A stretch of DNA of 64,000 nt, taken from the NCBI GenBank assembly GCA_963995505.1, contig OZ023194.1, positions 12,458,428 to 12,522,427 on the forward strand, given 5' to 3'. The notes below the pieces were generated by a model. It searched no databases. It was not told the DNA's origin and saw nothing but the letters and a program-made list of their open reading frames with translations. Each line of letters begins with the position of its first letter. The stretch's first letter is position 1. This DNA is from Hypericum androsaemum. Lineage: Eukaryota; Streptophyta; Magnoliopsida; Malpighiales; Hypericaceae. The position numbers and the translations under genes were made by a program. Positions 21,645 through 33,015 of the stretch are shown here, piece after piece.

Positions 21645-22797
21645 ATCGACTCAAATCTTTATCATTATTTTTTTTAAAAATAATGATTCGGGTAAGATTC
21701 GAGTTTTAAAAAATCGGGCAGAATTGGGACGACTTGCGAATCCTTGATTTTTAAAAATTATTTAATTTTATAAAAATTAAACTACCACTTGATTGTTCGC
21801 AAATAGGATTAGGGCACTTGAAAAAATAAATAGAATTGCTTCGTTCATTAAACAAGTCAATATAAATTATAAAAAAATAAACATGCAAATAAAAAAAATC
21901 AAATTTTGGTAGGCATAAGTAGGATCCTATAGATCCATATTTATACCCTTCATTTTAAAAAACTAAGGATCTGAGTAGGATCACGATCTAGATATTTCAG
22001 GATAAGGTCTGAAAACGGGTAGGCTCTCAAGATAGGTGTCTAATTAACATCTCTGTTAACCACCTATTTTTTATTCTTTAAGTTCTGATATAAAAAAAAT
22101 ACTTCGAGTCTATTTTAGGAGTAACATTTTTAAGGATATTTTTTGTTATTAGAATTTGCCCCCAAAATGTAACTTTAGGAAATTTCTATCAAAAAAAAAT
22201 AAACTAGAAGATATTTACCATATTTTTACTAGATGGACTCAAATTTTATCATTATCCTCTTTAAAAATAATGATTCGGATAGGATTTGAGTTACAGAATT
22301 AGGACGAATTGCGAGTCCTTGATTTTTAAAAATTATTTAATTTTATAAAAATTAAACTACCACTTGATTGTTTGCAAATAGGATTAGGGCACTCGAAAAA
22401 GTAAATAGAATTGGTTCGTTCATTAAACAAGTCAATAAAAAAAAATTAAACATGCAAATAAAAAAAATTGGTAGGCTTAAGTAGGATCCCTATAGATCCA
22501 TATTTATACCTTTATCCTTTTAAAAAACTATGGATCTGGGTAGGATCATGATCCAGACATCTCAGGATAAATGTCAACGGATCTTACAACATTCGGGTCT
22601 GAAACCGAGTAAGCTCTCAGAATAGGTATCTAATTGATATCTCTATCAACCACCTATTTTTCATTCTTTAAGTTATGATATTTAAAAAAAATACTTCGAA
22701 TCTATTTTAGGGTGACATTCTTAATAATATTTTTTGTTATTAGAAATTGCCAAAAAAAGTAACTTTAGGAAATTTCTATCTCAAAAAAAAAAATAGA
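21645..22797. repeat. Tandem duplication, two copies of about 580 bp
   Basis: The block that starts near GACTCAAATCTTTATCATTA (21650) recurs from about 22230. Shared landmarks in order are AAAAATAATGATTCGG, TTTTTAAAAATTATTTAATT, ACTACCACTTGATTGTT, AATAGGATTAGGGCACT, a CATGCAAATAAAAAAAAT word and CCACCTATTTTT. The copies differ by scattered substitutions and small indels. Neither copy is coding. Confidence 0.85.
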
Positions 22798-22854
22798 CGA
22801 TACTTAGTTTAAAATGCGTAAATAGGAAACTTGATTTGATTCAATTTTTTTTGA

Positions 22855-22945
22855 AAGGTAAATTTTTTACACCACGCCGGGGTTTGAACACTGGATCTCC
22901 TAGAAATAATACACTCCTTATACCGCTAGGCTAAATGCCCTTTGG
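22855..22945 (-). repeat. tRNA-derived SINE-like element
   Basis: On the minus strand TAGCCTAGCGG fits the Pol III box A and GTTCAAACCCC about 45 bp downstream fits box B, followed by a GTGTAAAAAATTTACC tail. The body does not fold as a functional tRNA, so I call it a SINE head. Confidence 0.5.
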
Positions 22946-25900
22946 TATTTGATTCAAAGTATTTTTGTAAGATTTGACATGTTAGTGGTATTTTTTTTAT
23001 TTTTATATTTAGTTACTATTGTTAATTGCCTACATAAAGATTTGTGGTTATTCTCTAAAAATTTACTCTCGTTTGACATATTATATTCTCACTTTAAGTA
23101 TCCTCTATTTCTTCTCTCTCCCTGTTTTTTTTCTTTTTAAGCTTTTTTGTGATCTGGCCGTCTTCAATTTTTATTTCGATGTTCTATTGAAATTTATTCT
23201 CAACAATAATTTTCAATTGAATAAAAAATTTGTAGCTATACATTTTAATCTAACGTATAAGATAAAAATAGAAAACAAACAAATTCCACTACTATGGAGT
23301 TACTGTTCTTTTGCATTTTTTTTAAAGTTGTTTATTTTTTGCATTTTCACTTGATTAGTTTAAACATCACTAGAAGAATAGCCTTTACATGGAACAAGAA
23401 TTCTATTTTACAGTTTTTAAGCTGAAAGTTACTTTGAATATACATAGATGGCTAATTGAAAATTAAGTTTTTTTTAGAAGGATTGCACTCTACTAGATAA
23501 AGAGTAGAAAAGTTATTTAAAAAATCTTTATTTTCATGAATCTTTTCCTTTTAAATTGTACTTTTGTGTGGGGCCCACCTAAATCCTAATGTGAGGACTC
23601 AGGAGAAAGAACAACAAAAAAATGTGGGGAATTTCAAAATCTCAAGACCGAACCCATTTGTGGGCCAGACAATGGTTAAAGGCCCACCTCCAACGTCTCT
23701 CCTTCGTCCATCACGATAATCGAAATGGCAGATCATTCCATTCGCAGTGCTATCCCGTGCAATACACGCGCCACGTAATTGGAAGCCGGGATATAAGGTG
23801 GAAAAAAATATTTAGTTATTCGAGTTTAACTAAAATATATCGAGATTAAATTTTTTGAAATGTATTAGTATTAATTAATTATTGGTAGAATCTTTTGTCG
23901 TTCATAAGATTTAATCGAGTCCAAACATTGATGTATTAATTTTTTTGGTCAAGAACGTGGATGTATTAATTTAGTAAAATGTGAAGATACTAAATATTTC
24001 TAACAAAAAAAAAGGAAGGAACCATGAGAAGAACCTAACAAATCATAACAATTAAATCGATAAACATTCAAAACCATTCCCGCAATTTTCACCATTAGAT
24101 ATAATATTCCAAAATATATCACAAAAAATGTTCATCTACCGAGCTTAGTTGTGCATTCTACCATCTTATTAATTTTGTTTTGTTTATATCATCTAGTGTT
24201 TGGTCCAATAGACTAACTAATTTAGATTTGAATCGGACATGACATTTAAAAAGTGTTAAATTTCTCTCAATAATTATTTTAAAAAATTTGAGTTCCTAAT
24301 AACTCAAACTCAAAACATGATTTTCATTATTGATCAAAATATATGTTGGTAGTTGGTACCGATCTTTTGGTTTTAATAGGGAATTTTTTTCTTTTCAACG
24401 CCACTAGAATGTCTGCGTGTACACACGAGCCTAATCGCGCGTGACTAGAAGCATAAAAGGAAGCGCACCGAAGGAATATATCCAACGTCGAAGATGGGAA
24501 AAAACTAAAAAGTCGCAGAGCCCCATCTCCCAGGAGAGATGGGGTGGGGCCAGACATGCACGCGCTAATCGTTCCGTTGCTTCAGCGTCCAGATTTCGAA
24601 TGGCAAACCGTAATTCCAACCAATCTCGAGGGTACTTCTGTGAGAGGAGGCGCTACCTCGGAGAGGGTAGTATGGGAATTTTACACCAAAAGCCAGTGGT
24701 CAAACACGGCATCATGCTCGAGCAGCGACGCCTATTTTAGTATATTCGAGTATTGTCTAATTCTGTTTATAAATAATTATATCAATCATATGTGAATTTT
24801 GAATTAATTAAATTTAATTCTTTTGTCACTTAAATTAATTTGACTAACTTGCATTGGTGTTTATTTCGATGTTTTATAAGTACGATAATGTTTAACGTAA
24901 AAAGCAGTTGTGATATAATTCGGTATAATACTTTGTTTTGTTTGTGGTTTGACTAACAAAAAATTGTCGGCTTAATTGACTGGGACGTGTAAGGAACCCT
25001 ATGGTGTTTCGTATAAGACGTGTACAAATTATATCGTGGTGGTGTGAACTTGTAAGCAATTAGATGGATTGTGTGAGCTTCACAAAATTAGCTGTTTTCT
25101 ACTCACTTCTAGCACTAATCTAGATGTACAAGTTTTTTTATTCTAACACGAAGACGAGTTTATAATTATTATATGATGCCGACGGAAATACAGGTTTATT
25201 ATATTATATAGGAGATCCGGTGGTTGTATTTTGGAATGAATTATGGTGCTAAATCAGTAATAACGCTAGGTGCTCTTTTGTTAATGAAGGTTTTCACGTA
25301 TTTTATCTCGGCAGAATTTTAACAAGTCTGCGACTACAACTTTGTTGTACGAGGGATTTAATACTCGGGATATAAATATGTACATATGCATATTATTGGA
25401 ATAAATTTTATTTATAAAAAATGAAGCCGACGGAAATTAGTTGTTACCTTATTTAAGCTCAGGAAACATTTGAATTCGAGGATACGCAAATTTTAATACG
25501 AGAGGTTAGACTTTTTTTCAAGAAAAATATTCTTAACCACTATCTTGATATATCAAAAAAATAAACTCGAACGACCATCGATACGAGGGAAAAAAGAACA
25601 AGTCCCATGCACGTTAGCTCCGAAAGTATTTATATGAGATATTGACAAAAAGACAGTTTCTTCAATTTGGAGCTCTAGTGACAAGGATGTCGAGAGCGAT
25701 CTCCACTTAAATGAAGCACACGCTAAAACTACACTACAAGGAAAGCTGTGCTCCAAATAAAACCTGATAATATCACAAATTTTATCAATTTTTTTAGAGA
25801 GATTGAATAGATACGAGTATTTTAGTAAAGTGCACATTTTACACGTAATAAAATTGGCGGTGTCGGATTCAATGCACCAACAGTATAGTACGGACAACGT

Positions 25901-26049
25901 GAAATAGTATGTGCGCAAGTTCGAAAACTTGTAATATCTTAGATTACAGAGAAGCAATTTTGAAAATTTTATTAAAAAATGGTCCGCGCGCGTCAAAGGC
26001 AAACTTGTAATATGAGAGATGACAAATGGTCTGTTTTGGAAATTCATTT
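22946..26049. other. AT-rich spacer
   Basis: No gene is supported. A decayed copy of the repeat found in the storage-protein intron may lie at about 24180-24320. Open frames up to 164 codons near 25553-26047 are rich in Phe, Ser, Cys and Leu from AT-biased DNA and match no family I know. Confidence 0.55.
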
Positions 26050-26287
26050 TTAAAATATGTTATATTGGTGTATGTCGCATGATGTACAGTAGTCATGGTA
26101 TTATAGCGAACCACTGTATGTGCATATTGTATCATTGTATATCGCCAAAATAGTAATGTATGTTGCATGATGTACAAATGTATGTCACATGTTGTACCAT
26201 TGCTAAATGTGATGACATATTGTGTACACATTGCATGTCAATGGTATATAGTAATCGTGGTATTATGGTGAACTATTATATGTGCAT
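26050..26287. repeat. Minisatellite-like repeat at the copia 1 insertion site
   Basis: The phrases GGTATTATAGCGAACCACTG and GGTATTATGGTGAACTATTA, each followed by TATGTGCAT, are spaced about 185 bp apart, with GCATGATGTAC words between. Similar phrases (TGCATATTGTATATCGCCAA) resume at 33011, beyond the copia element, so the element interrupted this array. Confidence 0.65.
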
Positions 26288-26926
26288 TGTTATTTCCGGA
26301 GGAAGGTGTACTTGATTAGAATATAAAGTTGAGACAAGTGTTTAAATCTTTCTCTGTAAGACAAGATTGTCCCGTATTAAGTGCTTACGGGCTATAGCAA
26401 TCGTCCCCAAGATACAACGACTTTCTTACTTCAAGTTCGTAGCACAATGATTCTCGAAGTCTCGGCGAACCTTGGATACTCGGAACTTTCTTGAGATATA
26501 TATATATATATATAGAACAACTATTGCTAAATAAATGTTATGCAATGAGTTGTTGGGATGATTTGCAAATGAGGGGGCAGGCCTATTTATAGATTTCCAT
26601 TAGACATGTTTGACATATCTCAAAGGCCATACATTAAGAGAAACTCAATGGTCATGTCCAAAAAATCAATCTTCTTATTTATTTATTTTCATTTAATTAT
26701 TAACCATTTTGTGTCTCTTGATTTTAAGTCACTGTTTGGTTTTGAAACCAAATAACACCAACTCAATTAAGGTTGGAATTCACGTTCTAATTGGCATATA
26801 AAGCTACTGTCAAGTAGCACTAATTGCTACTGTTATGTGCATTTGCACATAAAACTACTATTCAGTAGCACTGTTTTGCTAATTAAACCAGTAACAATGT
26901 TTTGCTAAAATCAAATAGACACAACA
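26288..26926 (-). repeat. 3' LTR of copia 1
   Basis: 639 bp, TG...CA on the plus strand. It contains a TA dinucleotide run near 26493-26513 where the other LTR has a GA run. It ends next to the TGCAT target duplication. Confidence 0.9.
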
Positions 26927-27599
26927 ATCTCTCAGTTGGTTAATAATTTTATCCACCAATCTCCCACATGAATGGTAATTAATGCATGCTGATACTTTTA
27001 AGAAAGTTCTAACGAATTATTATTGCATCGAGATATGTAGCTTACGGCATTGAACCTTCTCCAGTAAGATGCTATCAGATTTACTTGCTGCTCAGTGAAT
27101 GAACTTGTCAGCTTTTTTATGTAAACCAAGACAATAACATTTGCACAATAATAGTTATACTATCCTTTGTTTTCACGTTGTGTCTGTTTCGGCCGTGGAC
27201 CTTATATTGGATTCATAAGTATTTTTTCATTTGAAGCGGGCTCACTTCATACTTATATAGGTGATCTCCTATCAGAAGTATCCTGCTATACTCTACCCTT
27301 ATCTGGTATAGAAATCATTGAAAGCGTAGACGCTTAACCTTACCACACCTCTGCAGGTTAGTACTTGGGCAGCTTCTGAGAAAGAGATGAGTTCCAAGTG
27401 ATCATCTTAACCATCCATAACTTAGTTATCTCATTGAACCAAGTTTGTGAGATCTCCATTTATCATGGTTGAGTTACTACTATGGACATTTTTAATGTGT
27501 GGGTTTTAACCCCATTCCCCTTACTGCATTATACATTTGATCTCTGTTGATTCCTTTTATCAAAGGATCAGCTATGTTGTCCTTGGACTTTACATAAAT

Positions 27600-29240
27600 A
27601 ATGATAATTATACCACCAGAGATCAATTATCTAACGGTATTATATCTCCTACAGATGTGTCGAGACTTACTATTGTACATAGTACTTTGTGCTCTCCCGA
27701 TTGCTGACATGCTATCACAATGTATCAATACAGGAGGCACATACTTGTTCCAACAAGGAATATCTTCTAGAAAGTTTCTGAGCTATTCAGCTTCTTCCAC
27801 AGCTTTATCTAGTACTATAAATTCTGACTCCATAGTGGATCGAGCTATGCACGTTTTTTTAGAGGATTTCTAGGACATAGCTCCTCCACCTATGGTGAAC
27901 ACGTAACCACTAGTAGATTTGGAGTCTTTAGTGTCCGATATCCAATTTGTATCACTGTATCCTTCTGATACAGCTGGATATCTAGTATAAAGTATGCCAT
28001 AGTTCAAAGTATATTTTAGGTACTGTAGAACTATTTCCAGAGCTAGCCAGTGATCCTTTCCTGGATTGCTTATGAATCTACTAAGCTTGCTAACCGAATA
28101 TGCAATATCAGGGCGTGTACAATTTGTCAAGTACATCAGGCTCCCAATGATTATTGCATATTTTAGTTGAGATACTGGGTCCCGTCTATTTTGAGCTAAA
28201 TGTAGAGTTAGGTCTACCAGAGTCTTAGTCGGAGGTTTGTCAAAAGTTTCAAATTTCTTTAGTACATTATCAATATAATGAGATTGTGACAAGACGATTC
28301 CTTCAGTCGTCCTAGAGATTTTGATCCCTAGTATAACGTCAGCTAGACCCATATCTTTCATATCAAAGTTGTTCTTTAACATGTTCTTAGTTTTCACGAT
28401 AAGATTATTACTATTTTCCATGATTAATATATCGTCTACATACAGACATACAATTACGTAAAGTACATCAGGCTAACCGAATATACAATATCAGGGCGTG
28501 TACAATTTGTCAAGTACATCAGGCTCCCAATGATTATTGTATATTTCAGTTGAGATACTGGGTCCCCTCTATTTTGAGCTAAATGTAGAGTCAGGTCTAC
28601 CAGAGTCTTAGTCAGAGGTTTGTCAAAAGTTTCAAATTTCTTTAGTACATTATCAATATAATGAGATTGTGACAAGACGATTCCTTCAGTCGTCCTAGAG
28701 ATTTTGATCCCTAGTATAACGTCAGCTAGACCCATATCTTTCATGTCAAAGTTGTTCTTTAACATATTCTTTAATATATTCTTAGTTTTCACGATAAGAT
28801 CATTACTACTTCCCATGATTAATATATCGTCTACATACAGACATACAATTACGTAAACATCAGGTGTGCCTTTAATGTATACACATTTATCACACTCATT
28901 GATCTTAAAGCCATTTGACATCATTATTTTGTCAAATTTCTCAGGCCATTATTTCGGCACCTGTTTCAGCCCGTACAATGAGTTGACCAGTTTGCATACT
29001 TTATGCTCTTGTCCAGGGGCAACAAAGCCTTCAGGTTATTCCATATATATTTTCTCTTCCAGTTCTCCATTTAGGAAAGCTATTTTTACATCCATCTGAG
29101 TATCTCGAAGTTATAGAGTGCTGCAACGGCTATGAGTACTCTAATAGATGTGATTCTTGTGACCGGCGAATACGTGTCAAATTAATCATATCCTTCCTTC
29201 TGTTTGAATCCGCTAGCTACCAACCGAGCTTTATATTTGT
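27600..29240 (-). pseudogene. Copia 1 reverse transcriptase and RNase H remnants
   Basis: On the minus strand, reverse transcriptase landmarks occur around 28830-29100 ([34 protein letters not shown]). [15 protein letters not shown] follows, and the RNase H block ([16 protein letters not shown]) ends near 27700. A segment of about 380-400 bp (28091-28453 versus 28474-28857) is duplicated head to tail, so the [12 protein letters not shown] to NCTRPDI part is present twice. Several stops interrupt the frame. Confidence 0.85.
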
Positions 29241-29575
29241 CGATTGATCTATCAGCTTTGTATTTCTTTTTAAGGATCCAATTGTAACATAAAAGTTTGC
29301 AAGCTGGTGGGAGATCTATGATTTTTCATATGTGGTTTTGCATGATAGACTCTATCTCACTGTTGATAGCTTCTTTCCAGAGAGGAGCATCTGGACTAGA
29401 CAATGTCTCTTGGATTGTCCTGGGTTCATTTTCTAACACTTATGTCAGAAAATTTGGACCAAATGACTTGGCTACCTTGGTCCTCTTACCACGTCTAGGT
29501 TCCTGAGCATCTTGATCAGAACCTCGTGCAGCTTCATAAGTCCTCTTATTAGAGCTCACTTATTTTCTTTTTTTA

Positions 29576-30088
29576 TTAGGAAAAGTATTCTAAAAGAATA
29601 TCACATTCCTTTAATTCTATGACTATTCCCTTGTTGATTTCAGGGATTTCAGACTTGTGCACTAGAAATTGGTATGCACTATTGTTGTAGGCATATCCGA
29701 TAAAGATGCAGTCAATGGTCTTGGGTTCTATTCTCACCCTTTTAGGTGGAGGTATTTCTACCTTAGCTAGGCACCCACACACTTTAAGGTAAGCGTAGGA
29801 ATGCTTTCTCCCTTTCCATAGTTCATATGAGGTTTTGTCCCTTTTCTTGTGTGGCAATTTATTTAGAATGTGATTAGCTGAGAGCACAGCTTTCTTCCAC
29901 ATATTCTGGGGTAAGCCCGAGCTAATCAATATAGCATTCATCATCTCCTTGAGAGTTTGATTATTACATTCAGCTATACTATTTGATTGAGGTGAGTATG
30001 GAGCTGTTATCTGATGAATAATGTCATTTTGTTGGCAGAATTCCTCAAATGAAACTACATATTCTCCCCCTCTATCACTTTGAATCAT
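29576..30088 (-). pseudogene. Copia 1 integrase core remnant
   Basis: A 170-codon open stretch has IQSDRGGEY (second acidic residue of the DDE core), PYSPQSNSIAECNN (usual NGVAERKN with the catalytic Glu), then MWKKAVLSANHILNKLPHK and a CIFIGYAY block. The zinc-binding N-terminal part upstream (30089-30700) is too damaged to read in one frame. Confidence 0.85.
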
Positions 30089-30763
30089 TTTGATTTTACT
30101 GCTAAGTTAATTTTTAACCTCATTCTTATAACTTTTGAAGGCTTCGAAGGCTTCGTCATTTCCCTTCAAGGGATATACGTAGCAGTATCTTGTGTAATCA
30201 TCAATAAATGTGATAAAATACTTTTTTCCACCTCTAGTTTGCACGTGTTTCATATCGCAGACGTCGGTATGAATTAACTCTAAAGTGTTGTACTTCTTTC
30301 TACTGAATAGAAATGTGCTTTGGCCATTTTTGCCTCAACACATACTTCACATTTATCGTTTGGGTTAAACTCCAGTTTAGGTAATAAATTTAAACTTACC
30401 AACTTTCTTAGTGAGCTTAAATTTACGTGTCATAATCTATCATGCCATAAGTTAGAACACTCAGCCAAGTAAGAAGAATTAACAACTTTATTTTGGCCCT
30501 CAAAGGCACGTTGTATAGTTATTACATTTAACTTGAAGAGCCCTTTATCTAGGTAACCCTTTCATATGAAATTACCAGCTTTGGTCATGACAAATTTATC
30601 AGCTTCAAAAACTAGCTTCAGCCCATCTTTGCTTAACAGGGAGTCGGATACCGGATTCTTGCAGATGTCTGGGATATGCAGAATATCCTTGAGGGTCAGC
30701 TCTTTTCCCTAGGTCAGCTTTACGACCACCTTACCTAATCCGACTACCTTAAAAGTTGTAGAG

Positions 30764-31786
30764 TTATCCATAAATAGCTTTCGTTCGGTGATCAGTACAT
30801 AGATCGAGAACATCTCCTTGTTTGAGTAGATGTGGCGGGTTGCCCCCTGTGTCGACGAACCACTCTCTTGGGTTATCCACCAAATTGGCTTTAAACACCA
30901 CGGCAGATAGGTCTAACTCAGACAGGTCTTTAGCCAAATTAGCTTTCTCACGATTGTCCTTCTTTGGTAGACGATAATTCTTTGCCACGTGACCGGGCTT
31001 GTCACAGTTGAAGTAATTACCCTTAATTTTCTTGACCTTCTTCTGCTTTGGCTCTTGCGTCTCCTGCTTGTTGCTGAACTTCTTCCTCTTCTTGCCAGTA
31101 CCTCCTTCAGCGAGATGTACCTTGGCTTCAGAGTCGGTCCTGCTGTTCTTGACTTCAGACTTTTGGTTGTCTTTCTCGATCCTCAGTCTCACAATCAGGT
31201 CCTCAAGGCCCATATCCTTCCTCTTATACTTGAGATAGTTCTTGAAATCCTTCCACATGGGTGGTAGCTTTTCAATCAGTGCCGCCACTTGGAAGGACTC
31301 ACTCAGTTGCATTCCTTCGGTATGAATCTCATACAGAATTAGTTGCAACTCTTGTACTTGGTCTATGACCTTCTTGGAATCAACCATCTTGAAGTCGAGG
31401 AATCTCTCGACGATAAATTTCTCCAACCCAGCATCTTCCGTCTTGTACTTCTTCTCCAGAGAATCTCACAATTCTTTTGCAGTCGTGGTTACCGCATAGA
31501 CATTGTAGAGGGTGTCGTCCAATCCATTCAGCATATATTTACGACATAGAAAGTCGCGATGAGTTCAAGCATCCAGAGCATTGATCTTCTGTTGATCATC
31601 CTCATTCTCCGCCACCTTCGGTACTTCTTCCTTCAAGAACCGGACCAGGTTGAGCGTTGTCAGGTAGAACAATATTTTTTGTTGCCACCTCTTGAACTTG
31701 GTGCCATTGAACTTTGTCGGCCTTTCGGCGTGGACAGTTCCTGAGACCGTCGGTACAAGTGCCTGAGCAGAGCTTGATGATGCCAT
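30764..31786 (-). pseudogene. Copia 1 gag and protease remnant
   Basis: The frame starts ATG at 31786 (MASSSSAQALVP), with a gag core ([33 protein letters not shown]). Two in-frame stops interrupt it, near 31565 and near 31465; the second sits where a Trp codon is usual. The zinc knuckle reads [16 protein letters not shown]: two of the four ligand positions (first and last Cys) are lost. The protease motif is WFVDTGG, close to the normal DTGA. Confidence 0.85.
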
Positions 31787-31815
31787 CTTCAAGTACACAA
31801 ATCTCGTCTTACGAT

Positions 31816-33010
31816 TGTTATTTTTGGAGGATGGTGTACTTGATTAGGATCTAAAGTCGAGGCAAGAGTTTAACTCTTTCTCCGTAAGACGAGATTGCCC
31901 CGTATTAAGTGCTTATGGGCTATGGCAATCGTCCCCAAGATACAACGACTTTCTTACTTCAAATTCGTAGCACAACGATTCTCGAAGTCTCGGTGAACCT
32001 TGGATACTCGAAACTTTCTTGAGAGAGAGAGAACAACTATTGCTAAAGAAATATTATGCAATGAGTTGTTGGGATGATTTGCAAATGATGGGGTATGCCA
32101 ATTTATGGGTTTCCAATGGACGGGTTTGACATATCTCAAAGGCCATAAATTAAGAGAAACTCAATGGTCATGTCCAAAAAATCAATTTTCTTATTTATTT
32201 TTTATTTAATTATTAACCATTTTGTGTCTCTTGTTACTTCAAGTTCGTAGGAAACGATTCTCGAAACCTTGGCGAACTTTGGATACTCTGAACTTTCTTG
32301 AGAGAGAGAGAGAACAACTATTGCTAAAGAAATGTTATGCAATGAGTTGTTGGGATGATTTACAAATGAGGGGGCATGCCTATTTATAGGTTTCCAATGG
32401 ACAGGTTTGACATACCTCAAAGGTCATAAATTAAGAGAAACTCAATGGTCATGTCCAAAAAATCAAGGGCAAATTACTCTCACGTCGCTGGCCTTTGGTC
32501 ACCCTCCTCCTAGGGTCCCTGACTTTTGGAAAAAGATTATCCCATCCCTAAGTTTTGCTAATAATAGACTATCGGATTTCTGGAGCCAGAATATTCCATA
32601 TTCTCCGGCGAAATATTCCGGCTCCAGGAAACCGATAGTCTATTATCATCAAAACTTAAGGACGAGATACTCTTTTTCTAAAAGTCAGGGATCCTAGGGG
32701 GAGGGTGATCAAAGGCCAGGGACTTGAGAGTAATTTGTCCAAAAATCAATCTTCTTACTTATTTTTTTCATTTAATTATTAACCATTTTATGTCTCTTGA
32801 TTTTAAGTCACTATTTAATTTTAAAACCAAATAACACCAACTCAATTAAATTAAGGTTGGAAGCCACGTTTCAATTGGCACATAAAGCTACTGTCAAGTA
32901 GCACTAATTGCTACTCTTATGTGCATTTGCACATAAGGTTACTATTCACTAGTACCGTTTCGCTAATCAAACCAGTAACACTGTTTCGCTAAAATCAAAT
33001 AGACACAACA
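31816..33010 (-). repeat. 5' LTR of copia 1, enlarged by a duplication and a MITE
   Basis: 1195 bp against 639 bp for its partner. About 280 bp is an internal head-to-tail duplication (the TTACTTCAAGTTCGTAG phrase recurs 280 bp later, 31955 and 32235), and 283 bp is a nested Mutator-like MITE with its target duplication (32467-32749). Confidence 0.88.
32467..32740. mobile_element. Foldback Mutator-like MITE nested in the copia 1 LTR
   Basis: The ends GGGCAAATTACTCTCACGTC and, in reverse complement, GGACAAATTACTCTCAAGTC are inverted repeats of the family seen in elements 1-3. The whole 274 bp nearly folds back on itself, the centre pairing around TCCGGCGAAATATTCC. Identical 9-bp flanks AAAAATCAA stand at 32458-32466 and 32741-32749. 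Confidence 0.85.
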
Positions 33011-33015
33011 TGCAT

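Larger units (their letters stand above)
26288..33010 (-). mobile_element. Copia 1: decayed Ty1-copia retrotransposon
   Basis: Long terminal repeats at 26288-26926 and 31816-33010 flank a minus-strand interior, and both begin TGTTA and end ACAACA on the plus strand. Identical 5-bp flanks TGCAT (26283-26287 and 33011-33015) are the target duplication. From 5' to 3' on the minus strand come gag, protease remnant, integrase, reverse transcriptase and RNase H, the copia order. All are broken by stops, shifts and a tandem duplication, so it cannot move by itself. No tRNA-iMet primer site follows the 5' LTR where one would be expected; the first gag ATG is only 29 nt from the LTR edge. Confidence 0.9.

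Noticed and set aside
22855..22945. Possible tRNA gene on the minus strand
   Set aside because: Pol III boxes are present but acceptor and anticodon arms do not pair; a SINE head is more likely.
25553..26047. 164-codon minus-strand open frame
   Set aside because: Composition reflects AT-rich DNA and no motif or gene context supports it.
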